Notes under the pieces: model-generated
Seen by the model: the letters and a program-made list of their open reading frames with translations, nothing else
Told to the model about the DNA's origin: nothing
Database searches by the model: none
NCBI RefSeq assembly: GCF_018446385.1
Contig: NC_055987.1
Coordinates: forward strand, 9,695,705-9,759,704
Direction: 5' to 3'
Origin: Zingiber officinale
Lineage: Eukaryota > Streptophyta > Magnoliopsida > Zingiberales > Zingiberaceae
Length of the DNA: 64,000 bases
Position numbers and translations under genes: made by a program
In this document: in pieces, positions 39,133-51,393 of the stretch
Layout: each line of letters starts with the position of its first letter
How positions within the stretch are numbered: position 1 is the stretch's first letter

Positions 39133-41232
39133 ATGGCGAGCTCTTCCGAACCCGCTACCCATGTTCACGGTCCATGGTATATGAGTATGGAAAGTAAATT
39201 TGATAAGGAGGGCGCTCGGCGTCTTGTTCGGACGTACAGGATCCCGGACGACCATGAAATAGTTATAGTCGACCCAACCGATCGGCCCCATAACCCGCCG
39301 ATCGGTACCATTTGCTTTTTTCTAGACCAATTACAGGGCGGCCTTAGATTTCCTACCCATCCATTTATTTTGGAAGTTTGTAATTATTTCCGCATCCCGC
39401 TCGGCCAACTTGTGTCGAATTCCTTTAGGCTGCTGAGTGGGGTGGTCGTCCTCTTTAGGCTGCATAGTATTCCACTTGACCCCAAAATATTCCACTTCTT
39501 CTTCTACCCCAAACAATCCGAATTGGGCACCTTTATTTTCCAAAGTAGAATAGGCTTCAAATTTTTTGATAATATGCCGACCTCCAACAAGCACTGGAAG
39601 GAGTTTTTCTTCTATATACGACTTCCCGAGCGCCAAGATTCGAACTAAATGGCGGATCATTGACCAGTAGAGCTTGCAAATTCGTATAATCCAGTCTACC
39701 TCCATGCAAACTGTTGTCCGGTGACAAAATCGACCGATTGCTTCTCAAGGGTGTTGTACATTTTGGATTATCTCCCGTTCGGGCCAATCTCCCTACCGTA
39801 TGGGTAAGGACCTTTACTCTCTTAGCCTTTTTATCTAACCGATTTTAATTTCTTCCTGCAGTCATGTGGCGCTCCAAGGCTCTCGATCATCTGAAATTGA
39901 AAGCCGTGGAGATTGAGGCGGCTACCAAAAAGAACTCGCCGAGCGGGGTCTAATCCCAGCCGCCCGGCAGAGGGGGGAGAAACAGAAGTTACTCCATCCG
40001 CTTCAACAGAGGTTGAGGCGGATCCTGTTTCCTCTGCCCCAGCCGAGCTGGGAGTCCCCCAGGCCGGGGATTCACCACGGGAAGTTCGGCGGAAACGTCG
40101 AAGAGACCCCAGCCTTCCGCCGACCCAAGAAGGCGAACCACAAGCGCCGATCGAGGTCGCTTCGCCAGATCGCACGCCTTCGCAGATCGGGACCTCAGTG
40201 GTCTCGCCCACCGCACAGCCCTCTGGCTCTCCTCCACTGACTCGTCGTCGCTTACGACGGTTGGGCGAGACTTCAACCATAGGGGAGTCCTCGGGCCATG
40301 CGACTGCGGCTGAGGAAGTGCCGGCCGGCCACCCGACCATCAAGACTACCCTTCGATTCCCAGCGGAGGAATATTTACTGTCTGCCGATCGGCCATCAAG
40401 CCCCGTTCATGAAATAACCTTGACGGGTCCGCTCGCCAAACTTTTCGAGGACGCCCAGATTCGGGTGGCCCTCATGACGCCCAAGCAGCTCGGCGATAAC
40501 CATATGCAGCAAGCCACTCAGGTAGGTTCGTTTTTCTTCCTGTGCCATGCTACTGTTCAGTTCCTGATTTTGTTATTTCCCTTACAGCATTGGGCGGAGC
40601 AAATCGCCACTAGCCATCGGCTGGCTGAGCTGGAGGATCTCATGGAAAAACTCCAAGTCTCGGGGGGTCCATCGGCCGAGCGGGAGAAACAAACCCGTGA
40701 GGCCGAACAGAAGAAGGCCGCCGACCTGGCTACAGAGGTGGCTCGACTTGAAGGCCTGGTGAAGAAACGCGACGCAGACGTGAAGCGCGCCAGTAGCCGG
40801 AAGAAGCGGGCGATTGCTAATCTGGACAAGATGAAAGTTGAAGTCCGAGCCCTAGATCAGCAATCTAAGAATCTGGAAGCCCAACTAGCTGCCGAACGGG
40901 ATGGGCGCTCCGCTGAACGCACTAAAGCGGAGGTGGACCAGAAAGTTCTCCAGGACTCGATAATTGCCTCCCGAGCGGCTTTCAGAAAGTACAAGGAAGG
41001 GGAGCCGAGTCGCCTAGCAGCAGCGCGCCAAGAATACCTCCGCTCGGAGCGGTTCGGCGAAAAGTTCGGTGGCAACGTCTCCTCCACTTTCGCCGAGGCG
41101 GTCAAGGTCACCATGGCGTACTTGAAGAAGGGGGGGCACCTTCCTGCTGATCTGAGCATTCCCTCTTCAGATCTGGCGGCTATGATTGATGATATCCCGG
41201 ACGCCTTTTTTAATTTTGAGGACCCGGAGTGA
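39133..41232 (+). other. Antisense extra ORF of the Tat/Retand element
   Basis: This ORF reads opposite to gag-pol. The first part (from MASSSEPATHVHGPWYMSME) contains FPTHPFILEV, PKIFHFFFYPKQSELGTFIF and LRLPER-type sequence, as in the plant 'putative gypsy type transposon' family. The later part is a proline/serine-rich linker followed by a long coiled-coil-like, charged region (about 40,590-41,000) and an acidic C-terminus ending near 41,232. Such extra ORFs between pol and the 3' LTR are known in Tat/Retand-like elements; their role is unknown. An intron-like interval may separate the two parts. It is not fully intact here. Confidence 0.8.
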
Positions 41233-41589
41233 AGCGAGTTCTTCCCAGTACTTCCTGTATTCCATCTGCTGATGTAAAATTTTTGCATGAGCCGATCGGC
41301 GTAATTGTCTTCTTTTGCCTCTATTTTTGCTTGCCCTTCATTGCCGTCTTTTGTCTGTTTGGTGCTTATTCGTAGAGTCAGTTAAGCTCGACGTGTTCCC
41401 CACTAGACGACCGATCGGGTTAATCAGTTGACTTGTTTTCCTCGAAATCGTTTAGCGCTTGGCTATGCTGTTTGCATTCAGTGAATGCGGAGTATTGGCA
41501 AACTGATGGCCGATCGGACTTAATCAATTTAGTACTTGCGAACGCTCGTTATTTGGCGTCCTTAGTTTCGTCCAGTAAGCTCACAGTCG

Positions 41590-42365
41590 CGGGTTTGACT
41601 CTCGATCTTTAACGTCGGATATCGACGGCGCGGATATTTATAGCCGGTCGGCGCGGCTCTACGGTTTAACGTCTGGGCTAGACGGTCTTCGGCGCGGATA
41701 TTTATAGCCGGTCGGCGCGGCTCTACGGTTTAACGTCTGGGCTAGACGGTCTTCCGCTCGGAGAGTTTATAGACGCCGGCTCGTCTCTACGGTTTAACGT
41801 CTAGGCTAGACGATCTTCCGCTCGGAGAGTTTATAAACGCCGGCTCGTCTCTCGATCTTTAACGTCGGTGCTCGACGGCGCGGTTATTTATAGTCGGTCG
41901 GCGCGGCTCTCGATCTTTAACGTCGGAGCTCGACGGCGCGGATATTTATAGCCGGTCGGCGCGGCTCTACGGTTTAACGTCTGGGCTAGACGGTCTTCCG
42001 CTCGGAGGGTTTATAGACGCCGGCTCGTCTCTCGATCTTTAACGACGGAGCTCGTTGGCGCGGATATTTATAGCCGGTCGGCGCGGCTCTACGGTTTAAC
42101 GTCTGGGCTAGACGGTATTCCGCTCGGAGGGTTTATAGACGCCGGCTCGTCTCTCGATCTTTAACGACGGAGCTCGTCGGCGCGGATATTTATAGCCGGT
42201 CGGCGCGCGTCGATCGTTTGACCTCTGGGCTAGACGGTATTCCGCTCGGAGGGTTTATAGACGCCGGCTCGTCTCTCGATCTTTAACGACGGAGCTCGTC
42301 GGCGCGGATATTTATAGCCGGTCGGCGCGGCTCTACGGTTTAACGTCTGGGCTAGACGGCCTTCA
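41590..42365. repeat. Tandem array of two alternating 58-64 bp units
   Basis: About 13 units alternate between two related types. One has 'ctctacggtttaacgtctgg' and 'gggtttatagacgccgg'; the other has 'ctctcgatctttaacgacgg' and 'atatttatagccggtcggcg'. Each unit carries a 'tttata' block, giving TATAAA on the minus (pol-sense) strand. The array lies between the 3' end of pol and the 3' end of the antisense ORF. Confidence 0.92.
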
Positions 42366-42784
42366 AGGCTAACTCCTTACCAGGTCGAGCGACCTTGGCC
42401 TTCATAACTTATCTCGCGCTTGAACCGTCTTTATGCCCGGCCGAACAGCACGGGTCATTTGCTTGCGAATCTAATCGGTTGGGAGGCCTTCGCTATTCGG
42501 GCGCTTGGCTCGGATAATCCATATGCCCCTTCCACCCAGCTCGGAGAACGTACTCCTGGCCGAATGGCTCAGGGTCTGTTTCGTCGAGCATTTTGGCTCG
42601 GATAATTTACCTCCGACCGGAAGGTACTGGGTCTTCGATCCTCGAGCGCTTGGCTCGACCCATTTACCTCCGGCCTAACGGCGCGGTTTCCTCGTCGACG
42701 ATGCCTTATATTTGTTCTCTTGATTTTCATTTCGCATTTCAAGTTCGAAAAAAGTACACAGGATGATTTACATTGGCACACCTT

Positions 42785-45700
42785 TCACCCCGCCTGGTAA
42801 GGCTGGAGGTGGTTCCACGGTCTATCTAGCTGCCTACCGTCCTCATCCTCCAAATAATACGCCCGAGCTTTTCGATGATTTTGAAGGCCGCCCACGGAGC
42901 TTCAAGCTTGCCGACGCCGACCGGTTTGACTTTCTTCCGGACAAGGTCGCCGACCGAATGATCGGGGAATGACGCGACGGTTGTAGTTTTGCTTCATTCG
43001 TTGACGGTATGCCATCAGCCGAACGGATGCCTTGGCTCGCTCCTCGTCAATCAAATCCAGCTCCATGTTCCTCCGATCGGCGTTGCCTTCATCGTACAAT
43101 TGGACCCGGACGGACTCGACGCCGACTTCAACCGGAATGATCGCTTCGCCGTACACCGGATGAAAAGGTGTGACGCCCGTTCCTTCCTTAGAGTCGTTCG
43201 GATGGCCCATAAACGCCCGGCACTTCATCCGGCCAACTTCCGCGCAGAATACGGAGAATTTCCCGGTTGGCTACTTCGGCTTGACTGTTGCTTTGGGGGT
43301 AAGCCACGGACGTGAAGTGTTGCTCGATGCCATAGCTTTTGCACCAATCTTCTAGCACCTTCCCTGTGAATTGCCGCCCATTGTCGGAAACCAATCGGCG
43401 AGGGATACCGAACCTACAGATGATGTGTTGCCAGATGAATTTTTTGACCATCTGCTCAGTGATCCTGGCTAGTGGCTCGGCCTCCACCCACTTGGAAAAA
43501 TAATCGACCGCCACCAGCAAAAATTTCCTCTGCCCGGTCACCATCGGAAATGGACCCACAATATCCATTCCCCATTGATCGAAAGGACATGAAACGGCTG
43601 ATGTCTTCATCTCCTCTGCCGGTCGGTGCGAGAGGTTGTGATACTTCTGGCATGAAAGGCACGTAGATACTGTCCGAGCGGCGTCCATTTGTAAGGTCGG
43701 CCAAAAGTATCCAGCTAGCAAAATCTTCTTGGCTAGCGATCGTCCGCCCGGATGTCCTCCGCACGATCCTTGATGTACCTCTTGGAGGATGTAAGCCGAG
43801 TCTTCCGAGCTCACACACTTCAACAGCGGGCGAGAGAAAGCCTTCTTGTAGAGCTGATCGCCGATGAGTGTGAACCGACCGGCCTCCTCCTGAGCAGCTG
43901 GGCTTCATCCCGATCGGCAGGAGTGGTGCCCGAGCGCAAAAACTCCATGATGGGTGTCCTCCAGTCGTCCAAAAACATGAGGTCTTCCATCCGGTCAACA
44001 TGTGCCACCAAAGATACTTGTTCAATTGGCTTCGGGATAATGACCGGCGTTATAGAACTTGCTAGTTTGGCCAACTCATCGGCTGCCTGGTTCTCCGTTC
44101 GGGGAATCTTCTGAATAAGAACCTCGCGGAAATTAGCTTTGAGTTTTTCAAAGGCCTCAGCGTAGAGTTTGATTTCAAAGGTGCCAGAAAGTTGCTGAGC
44201 GGCCAACTGTGAATCCGAATAGAGTGTCACCCGACCGGCTCCCACATGCCGTGCTGCCTGCAATCCGGCTATGAGGGCCTCATACTCTGCTTCATTGTTG
44301 GTAGCTTTGTAATCCAGCCGGACGGATAAGTGCATCTTTTCTTCTTGGGGTGAGAACAGCAATATTCCAATTCCACTTCCGAGCCGAGTGGAAGACTCAT
44401 CCACATATATTCTCCACATAGCTTCCGGCTCTGGCCTCTGCACTTCCGTCACAAAATCAGCCAAGGATTGCGCTTTAATCGCCGAGTGGGGCTGGTATTG
44501 GATGTCAAATTCACTCAGTTCTGTCGTCCACTTGATGAGCCGTCCGGACGCTTCTAGATTCAACAGTACTCTTCCTAGTGGACTGTTCGTCTGGACAATG
44601 ATGATGTGAGCCAAGAAATATGGTCGGAGGCGCCGAGCGGCTAGAACCAAAGCAAAGGCCAACTTCTCGAGCCCAGTGTAACGAGATTCGGCATCTTTTA
44701 AGATGTGGCTCAGAAAATACACCGGCTGTTCCTCGCCGCTGGACCTTACAAGTGCCGAGCCTACAGCATGCTCGGTTGAAGACAGATAAATATAAAGTGA
44801 CTCACCCCCGATCGGCTTGGCTAGTATAGGCAGAGAATTAAGATATGTCTTCAATTCTTCGAATGCTCGGTCGCATTCCTCGTCCCAGTGAAATTTAGTT
44901 GCCTTGCGCAAAATTTTGAAGAAAGGGAGGCTCCGGTCGGCAGATTCGGGACAATGCGGTTATCCGACCGGTCAAACGCTGCACTTCCCTTGTATTTCTT
45001 GGAGGCGGCATGTCTTGTAGAGCTTTCACCTTGCTGGGATTAGCTTCAATTCCCCGCTCGGTCACTATATACCCCAAGAAACGCCCTCCTTTTGCTCCGA
45101 ACAGGCACTTCTGGGGATTTAGCTTGACTCCATATTTGCGTAGCGTCCGAAAGGTTTCTTCCATGTCCTTGAATAGATCGGCCGCTCGGACGGTTTTGAT
45201 AAGAATGTCATCCACATAAACTTCCAGATTCCGCCCGATCTGCTCTCTGAACACTTTGTTCATCAAGCGTTGATAGGTGGCCCCGGCATTCTTCAATCCG
45301 AACGGCATCACATTGTAGCAATATGTGGAAGCTAACTTTTTCTTGATCTTCACGGGCGAGCGGCACTTGATGATAGCCTTGGTAGGCGTCGAGCATACAA
45401 ATTAATTCGCAGCCGGCCGTAGAGTCCACCAGCTGATCTATCCGGGGCAGAGGATAAAAGTCCTTGGGGCATGCTTTGTTCAAGTCCCGAAAATCAATGC
45501 AGACTCTCCACTTGCCACCCGGCTTGGAGACTAACACTACGTTAGCCAACCAACTCGGAAACTGTACTTCTCGTATATGGCCGGCCTCCAGAAGCTTCTC
45601 GACCTCCGCCCGGATGATGTAATTCTGCTCGGCGCTGAAGTCCCTTTTTCTTTGCTTTACTGGCCGTGCGTCCGGTCGGACATGCAACTCATGTTGCGCT

Positions 45701-47833
45701 ATGCTCGGCGAAATTTCGGGCAATTCATGTGTCGACCAGACGAATACATCATGATTTCGTCGGAGGCATTGGATCAGCTCCTCCTTCTGCTTCTCCTCCA
45801 GATCAGAGGCAACAAAAGTCGTGGCTTCCGATCGGGTCGGATGAATCTGCACTTCCTCTTTTTCTTCATAAATTAAAGAGGGTGGCTTTTCGGTGATGGC
45901 GTTTACCTCGATCCGGGGCGTTTTCCGAGCAGAATTGGCCTCTGCTCGGACCATCTCGATGTAACATCGCCGAGCTGCTAGCTGATCCCCTCGTACCTCT
46001 CCCACATGGTCCTCCACGGGGAATTTGATCTTTTGATGAAAAGTTGAGACGACCGCCCGGAATTCGCTGAGTATCGGTCGTCCCAAAATGACGTTGTAGG
46101 ACGAGGGAGAGTCAACCACCACGAAGTTTGTTGTTCTCGTCCTCCTGAGCGGCTCTTCTCCCAGCGAGGTAGCCAGCCGGATCTGGCCGACCGGCTGAAC
46201 TTCGTTATCCGTGAACCCGTAGAGCGGAGTCGTCATAGGTAGCAGCTTGGCTCGATCAATTTGCAGCTGATCGAACGCCCTCTTGAATATGATGTTGACT
46301 GAGCTCCCTGTGTCAACAAATACGCGGTGAATAGTGTAGTTGGCTATTACCGCATTGATGAGCAGAGCATCGTCGTGAGACAATTCAACTCCTTCCAAGT
46401 CCCCGGGCCCGAAACTGATTTCAGGTCCGCTTGCTCGCTCTCTGCTGCAACCGACGGCATGAATTTGGAGCTGCCGAACGCTCGCCTTTCTAGCTCGATT
46501 GGAGTCTCCTCCGGTAGGCCCGCCAGCGATGACATTGATCTCGCCTCGGGGAGTGTTGCTTTTATTTTCCTCTTCCCGGGCGGATGGTCTGGACCGTTCT
46601 CTGGACGCTCGACGATTCTCTCGCCTGGGAGAGCGATGTAGATCGGGAGTCTGTGGCCGTGGCCTATCAACTCGCGTCCGATCGGCTTCCTGAATTCTCT
46701 GTCGCCGATCGACTGAGGGAGATTGCCGTCCAGCACTCCGTGGCACAGGATGAGCCACGAAGGGAAGACTTCGACAATCCCTGGTGTTGTGCGTATCCGT
46801 CCGGTGGAAGGAGCAGAACATCGGGGTCCACCTCTTCTTCGGTTTGGGCCGGGCGGCGGCTACCTCCTGCACATGGGACCGGACATGGGAAGATCGGATT
46901 GCTTCAGCCCTTGGTCCTCTAGGCGGCTGATGAGCGGCGTGCTGGAGGAGGCCGCTCGGCGAGAGTTTCTTTTTTCCTGGCCGCCTGTGCTTCTTCCACG
47001 TTAATGTACTCGTTAGCCCGATGTAGCATGTGATCGTAATCCCAGGGCGGCTTTCGGATGAGCGATCTGAAGAAATCTCCATCCACTAGGCCTTGTGTGA
47101 AGGCGTTCATCATGGTTTCCGAAGTGGCCGTTGGAATGTCCATCGCCACTTGGTTGAATCGCTGGATGTAAGCTCGAAGCGATTCCCGGGCCTCTTGCTT
47201 GATGGCGAACAGACTTACGCTTGTTTTTTGATAACGCCGACTGCTGGCGAAGTGGTGGAGGAAGGCCGTTCGGAAGTCCTTGAAGCTTGTGATGGATCCG
47301 TCCGGCAGCCTCCGGAACCACCGTTGAGCCGATCCCGAGAGAGTGGTGAGAAAAACTCGGCACTTTACTCCATCTGTGTATTGATGGAGGGTTGCCGTGT
47401 TATCAAACTTACCCAGGTGATCATCCGGGTCGGTTGTCCCATTATACTCGCCGATCGTCGGGGGCGTGTAGTGCTTGGGCAGAGGGTCTCGTAGAATGGC
47501 CTCTGAAAATTGGCGATTGATCCGCTCGGGCGACGCGTCCGCTCGGGGGACTTTCCCCTTCCTGTCGTCTCGTCGAGGCATCTCCTCCAAAGAAGACCCC
47601 TTATATCTGTGAGTTGGTAAGGCTTCAGGGGTGCGGAACAGAGCCCGATGAAATGCGGCGGTGGCAGGTGGTGCTTCCGTTCGGCCACCAGATGCTGATG
47701 TTGCTTGCTACTCCGGCCGCTCGGCAGATGCTTTCTGTTTTTGCTCCACAAGTTTGGCGGCCCTTATCTCGACCAGAGCGTCCAACTCTTCTTGTGAGAG
47801 TGCCACGGTATGTATTCTTCCAGCCTCGTCCAT
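42785..47833 (-). other. gag-pol region of the Tat/Retand element
   Basis: On the minus strand: gag (start near 47,833; retrotransposon-gag core with WFRRLPDGSI near 47,300), aspartic protease (FVDTGSSVNIIF, near 46,310), reverse transcriptase (VCIDFRDLNKACPKDFYPLP and YVDD, about 45,160-45,560), RNase H (VDESSTRLGSGIG, about 44,200-44,420), integrase zinc finger and core (CLSCQKYHNL; MDIVGPFP; SDNGRQF; about 43,190-43,800) and a C-terminal GPF-like module ending LQPYQAG near 42,785. Protease-RT-RNase H-integrase order identifies Ty3/gypsy. The region is broken in about five places. Confidence 0.92.
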
Positions 47834-47857
47834 TACCTCTGCTCAGATGCAGGTGCG

Positions 47858-47876
47858 TTCCCACAGACGGCGCCAA
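47858..47876 (-). promoter_or_regulatory. Primer binding site
   Basis: Just inside the 5' LTR the minus strand reads 'tggcgccgtctgtggga'. The first nine bases fit the 3' end of plant tRNA-Asp as used by many gypsy elements; the rest fit less well, so the tRNA is tentative. The degenerate equivalent lies near 22,500 in the decayed element. Confidence 0.65.
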
Positions 47877-47878
47877 AT

Positions 47879-48559
47879 TGATCCTGTCCGAACCAGGAGT
47901 CAACGGACGCTGGGAATGTGGCGCTCCCTGCTGGATCCTCGAGTGCTCCGGCGAACCTGCAACAAAACCGAGCCGGGAGGGGTGTCCCGGCGACGGCCCT
48001 CCGACGCTCAAGTCAAGCGAGGAATAACAAAGAGGTGGCTTAGAAACAGAAGACTCGTGTACCTCCGGTGAAGAAATGGAGACCTTATATAGACCTCTAG
48101 AAGGAGCCTGGGCGCGCCAATCAAAGCAATCACCTGCTTTCGACCATGCCCAGGTATGGGTCTGTCAGAAGGACATCCATAAGGCCATACCGCTACTGTA
48201 TCAACCTCTCCATGATGTGACGGCAAGATCCTCTATCGTGAAATCTTGTGTACGGCATAATCATTAGACATGCCTTTGCTGACATCCCATATCCCGAGCC
48301 GAACGAATAGGCCGTTCGGCTAATCTTTGTATCCTCGCCCTTATCCTGGCCGAACGGACCACCCGCTCGACCCTTCGGTTCCAGCCGGGCAGACACCCGC
48401 CTTGGCGTCGGAAACCCAAGCCGATGGCTGGGTTATATCTGGCTCCGCTTGGACCCGCTCAACTGCTCGACGCGACCCTTACCCGCTTAGTCAGCCCTCC
48501 ATCTGTCCTCAGGCTGGGACCCTTCAGGAAGTGGGTCCCCCATTCTTACCGCCGGATCA
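47879..48559 (-). repeat. 5' LTR (681 bp)
   Basis: This is the partner of 37,815-38,495, at about 98.8% identity by hand count. On the minus strand a TATA motif (tatataagg, about 48,083-48,091) sits in the second half of the LTR. Confidence 0.95.
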
Positions 48560-48683
48560 CAGTATATTATCTTTCAACCAACATCTCTTCCTATTTCACC
48601 ATCTGCTATCCTTTTCATGCTCCTTAGAATACAACATCTTCTCTAATCTACAATATAAAATTTATCAATACAGTTCTTTCAAG

Positions 48684-49409
48684 CAAGATTTAAAATTTCG
48701 ACCCGTGCCGAAGTTTCGGTCCTCGACCGGAACGATACGGTTTCGGTACCGTATCGTGCCGTGTCGATATAGTTTCGATATTTTTTAAATATAAAATATA
48801 TTAATTAAAAATTAAAATATTTAACATAAATATTTAAAAAATAAACAAGATAAAAAAAATAATCTTTTAAAAAAGGAAAAGATATGAAAATAGATAAATA
48901 AATAAATAAAAATTTTATTATAATTTTTAAATTAAAATAAATGAAATATAAAATTAATTAGATAATTTTATTAGGGTTTAATAAAGTCTCTTTAGATTAT
49001 CTCTATCATAGCTAGGAGTTGATTAAAATAATTAACCTAAGTTTAATTAAAAAAATACTGAAATCCGACACCACTCGCTAGCCCGCACGACTTCAGCATT
49101 GTCGCGGGATTGCGCAACAAGCCATGGCCGCGGGGCTTGCGTGACTCCTTCGGCGCGGCCACGTTGGTCGTGCGACCCCTCTGCAGTGATCGCAGGGTCG
49201 CACGATGCCTCCGCGGCGGCAACGGAAGGGTTATGCAACCCCTCCACTACTGTTACAGGATCGAGCGACCCCTCCGCTGTGACCACGGGGTCGCGCAACA
49301 CGTCGCACCTGTCGTGGGTCTGGTGTCGGGGTCGTGTCGGTGCCGGTCGCTGAGCAGAATGAGACATTTCGCCCGTTTCGACCGTTTCGGCACGACACTT
49401 TAAACCATG
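48684..49409. mobile_element. hAT-like non-autonomous DNA transposon (726 bp)
   Basis: The element is flanked by an exact 8 bp duplication CTTTCAAG (48,676-48,683 and 49,410-49,417), the hAT superfamily hallmark. The terminal inverted repeats are imperfect over about 35 bp: left 'caagatttaaaatttcgacc', right (reverse complement) 'catggtttaaagtgtcgtgc', both continuing into 'tgccgaa'. The inside has no transposase. The left half is AT-rich (48,780-49,060). The right half is GC-rich with a degenerate repeat of 'cgcgacccctccgc'-type blocks (49,085-49,320). The superfamily call rests on the duplication length; the TIR alone would not decide it. Confidence 0.8.
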
Positions 49410-49417
49410 CTTTCAAG

Positions 49418-51393
49418 TGCTATTTGTCTTCAACATAAAAAGTAACCGCATCGCAAAACATTCTTAAAATGCTATCAATGATGTTCAACCTCAGTTGTTA
49501 GTATCAGCTTTACATGAATATAATTAGGATAAGATCCATGTCATGACCTAAGTAGCCATCATCATTGAACAAACTACGTTGTACAAGGTGTGCGTATTCA
49601 ACCCAACTATTTCGAGTTAGCCACGTTGATGTTATCTAGCATGGAGCTCTATGTATTTGAAAAATACATAAAATATGGGACCACAGTCAACAATTTGTAA
49701 GGCCTATAGAATTAGGCACACACTTTATTGAACCAACTACACATTTTTGGTCGATTGCACCACTATCTTTCTAGATAGAAGTAATAGCACAAGAGTACCA
49801 TCTAATTTCTGAGATTACAAAAAAAAAAAAAAAGCTAATCCTACACCAGGAAGAGCATGATTTTGGGTAATCAATTTTTATGTCAGTGTGAACTATCTGG
49901 TTTGATGGTAGTTCACTAGTTTTTGTTTGTTATAACAGGTATCCGAATCCTAAATATGAACTGCAAATGTATCAACCAAAAAGAGACTAGGGTAACAATA
50001 GATAGAAATAACAATCTGGCTAGGTCGAGAGGTTCATAATACTGAAAAACAAATCCATGTAATGGGAGCATGTTCTCTACTGAAGCCATCAAACAGAAGG
50101 CAGTATTAGTAATTTTATTAGGTTATTGGTATGAAATTTTGGAACTAAGCATTTGAGAGCAATGTATATTGATCCAAGATGGTATAAATATGAATGCCTA
50201 AAAAGCTACCAATCATAGAGTAAACTAAGTTAGATGGTATTGAATATGATTTATATATTTTTATTGGCATCAGCCATCAAGAAAATTTCTATCTATGATC
50301 TCAGATTGTGCTCAATTGAGAAAAGAATGGAAAACAAGATAGAAAGTTCCCATATGAAATTAGTACAATATGTCTTCAGAACTCTAGATGCATGAAAAAG
50401 AGAAGAGGATCATTTCAAGTTTGTAGCAGAGTTTTGATCATTGAGGGAAAGAGATGATAAACACAAAGAGATCAACTTGTGTATGGTTTATGGACTTTTC
50501 CTTGAGGTTTATTGGCACAATTCACAAATGGACTTCAGCATCAAGTTTATTACACAGATGGACTTCAGCTTAAGGTACTCAGGTATCTGTAAAAATAAAA
50601 ATGCAATATCAAAATTAAGAAAAACAACTAATCAGGCTGAACTCAAGATTTATCAGGGGTAAAATTATGACTACTCCAATGAGTTACTGCTACCTATACT
50701 GACTCAGTAAGTGACAAACCTAAACCACTTGCCTAAAATGTTTAAGCCAACTCAAACGCAGTTCCATCATTTCAGTATTATCAATTCTCTCATCAGCTCC
50801 ATGATTTCCTATATGGATCCAATCTAGGTAACACAATCTCCTCCCTTAAGGATTCGAACCTCAATCAAGGCCCAAAATATAACTCAAACCATCCTTAATA
50901 TATGACATGTGCATCATAGTCTACCAATGTTGGCTCCACCACAACAATAACCCTTTTCATTTGGAAAATTCCATCATTCTTAGTACTAGGTCTAGTTGCT
51001 ACCAATATAACAACTTGCAAAACACGAGCATTGATCTATTAACTTGATAGAATAAACAGTTGGAACTTGAAACAACAATGCATAAGCCTAAGTCAAAGGT
51101 AGTTACATCCTATATATCTTATCAGTGACCTTCAACTTCCATACAAGACAACTCGGCGGAGACTAACAAATAAGGAAGCAGTTTTTCCTAGCAGAATACT
51201 GTGATGATAATAATGATAAAACACATTATATATTCTAGTTTCCACAATGAACTTAGATTACAAAATGTTCCATCATGCAATTAGTTCAACCACTTCACAA
51301 TAGCCTAACAGAACAAGGTAGCAGTATAATGGAACAAGAAATAACATTCTAAAACAAGAAAACAATTTTGAAAAAACTGCCATACCAAACTTA
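49418..51393. other. Intergenic
   Basis: AT-rich non-coding sequence downstream of the TRAPPC12-like gene. A short A-run lies at about 49,818-49,833. No gene, RNA or clear repeat is recognised. Confidence 0.6.

Larger units (their letters stand above)
37815..48559 (-). mobile_element. Nearly whole Ty3/gypsy Tat/Retand retrotransposon
   Basis: The element is flanked by the 5 bp duplication CAGTA (37,810-37,814 and 48,560-48,564). Two 681 bp LTRs of identical length differ at about 8 positions by hand count (about 1.2%), so insertion is recent: under about a million years at commonly used plant rates. On the minus strand: 5' LTR (47,879-48,559), PBS, gag-pol (47,833-42,785), tandem array (41,590-42,365), antisense extra ORF (39,133-41,232, plus), purine tract and 3' LTR (37,815-38,495). 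All parts are present; the coding region has about five breaks, so it is a recent fossil and not an intact copy. Confidence 0.95.
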
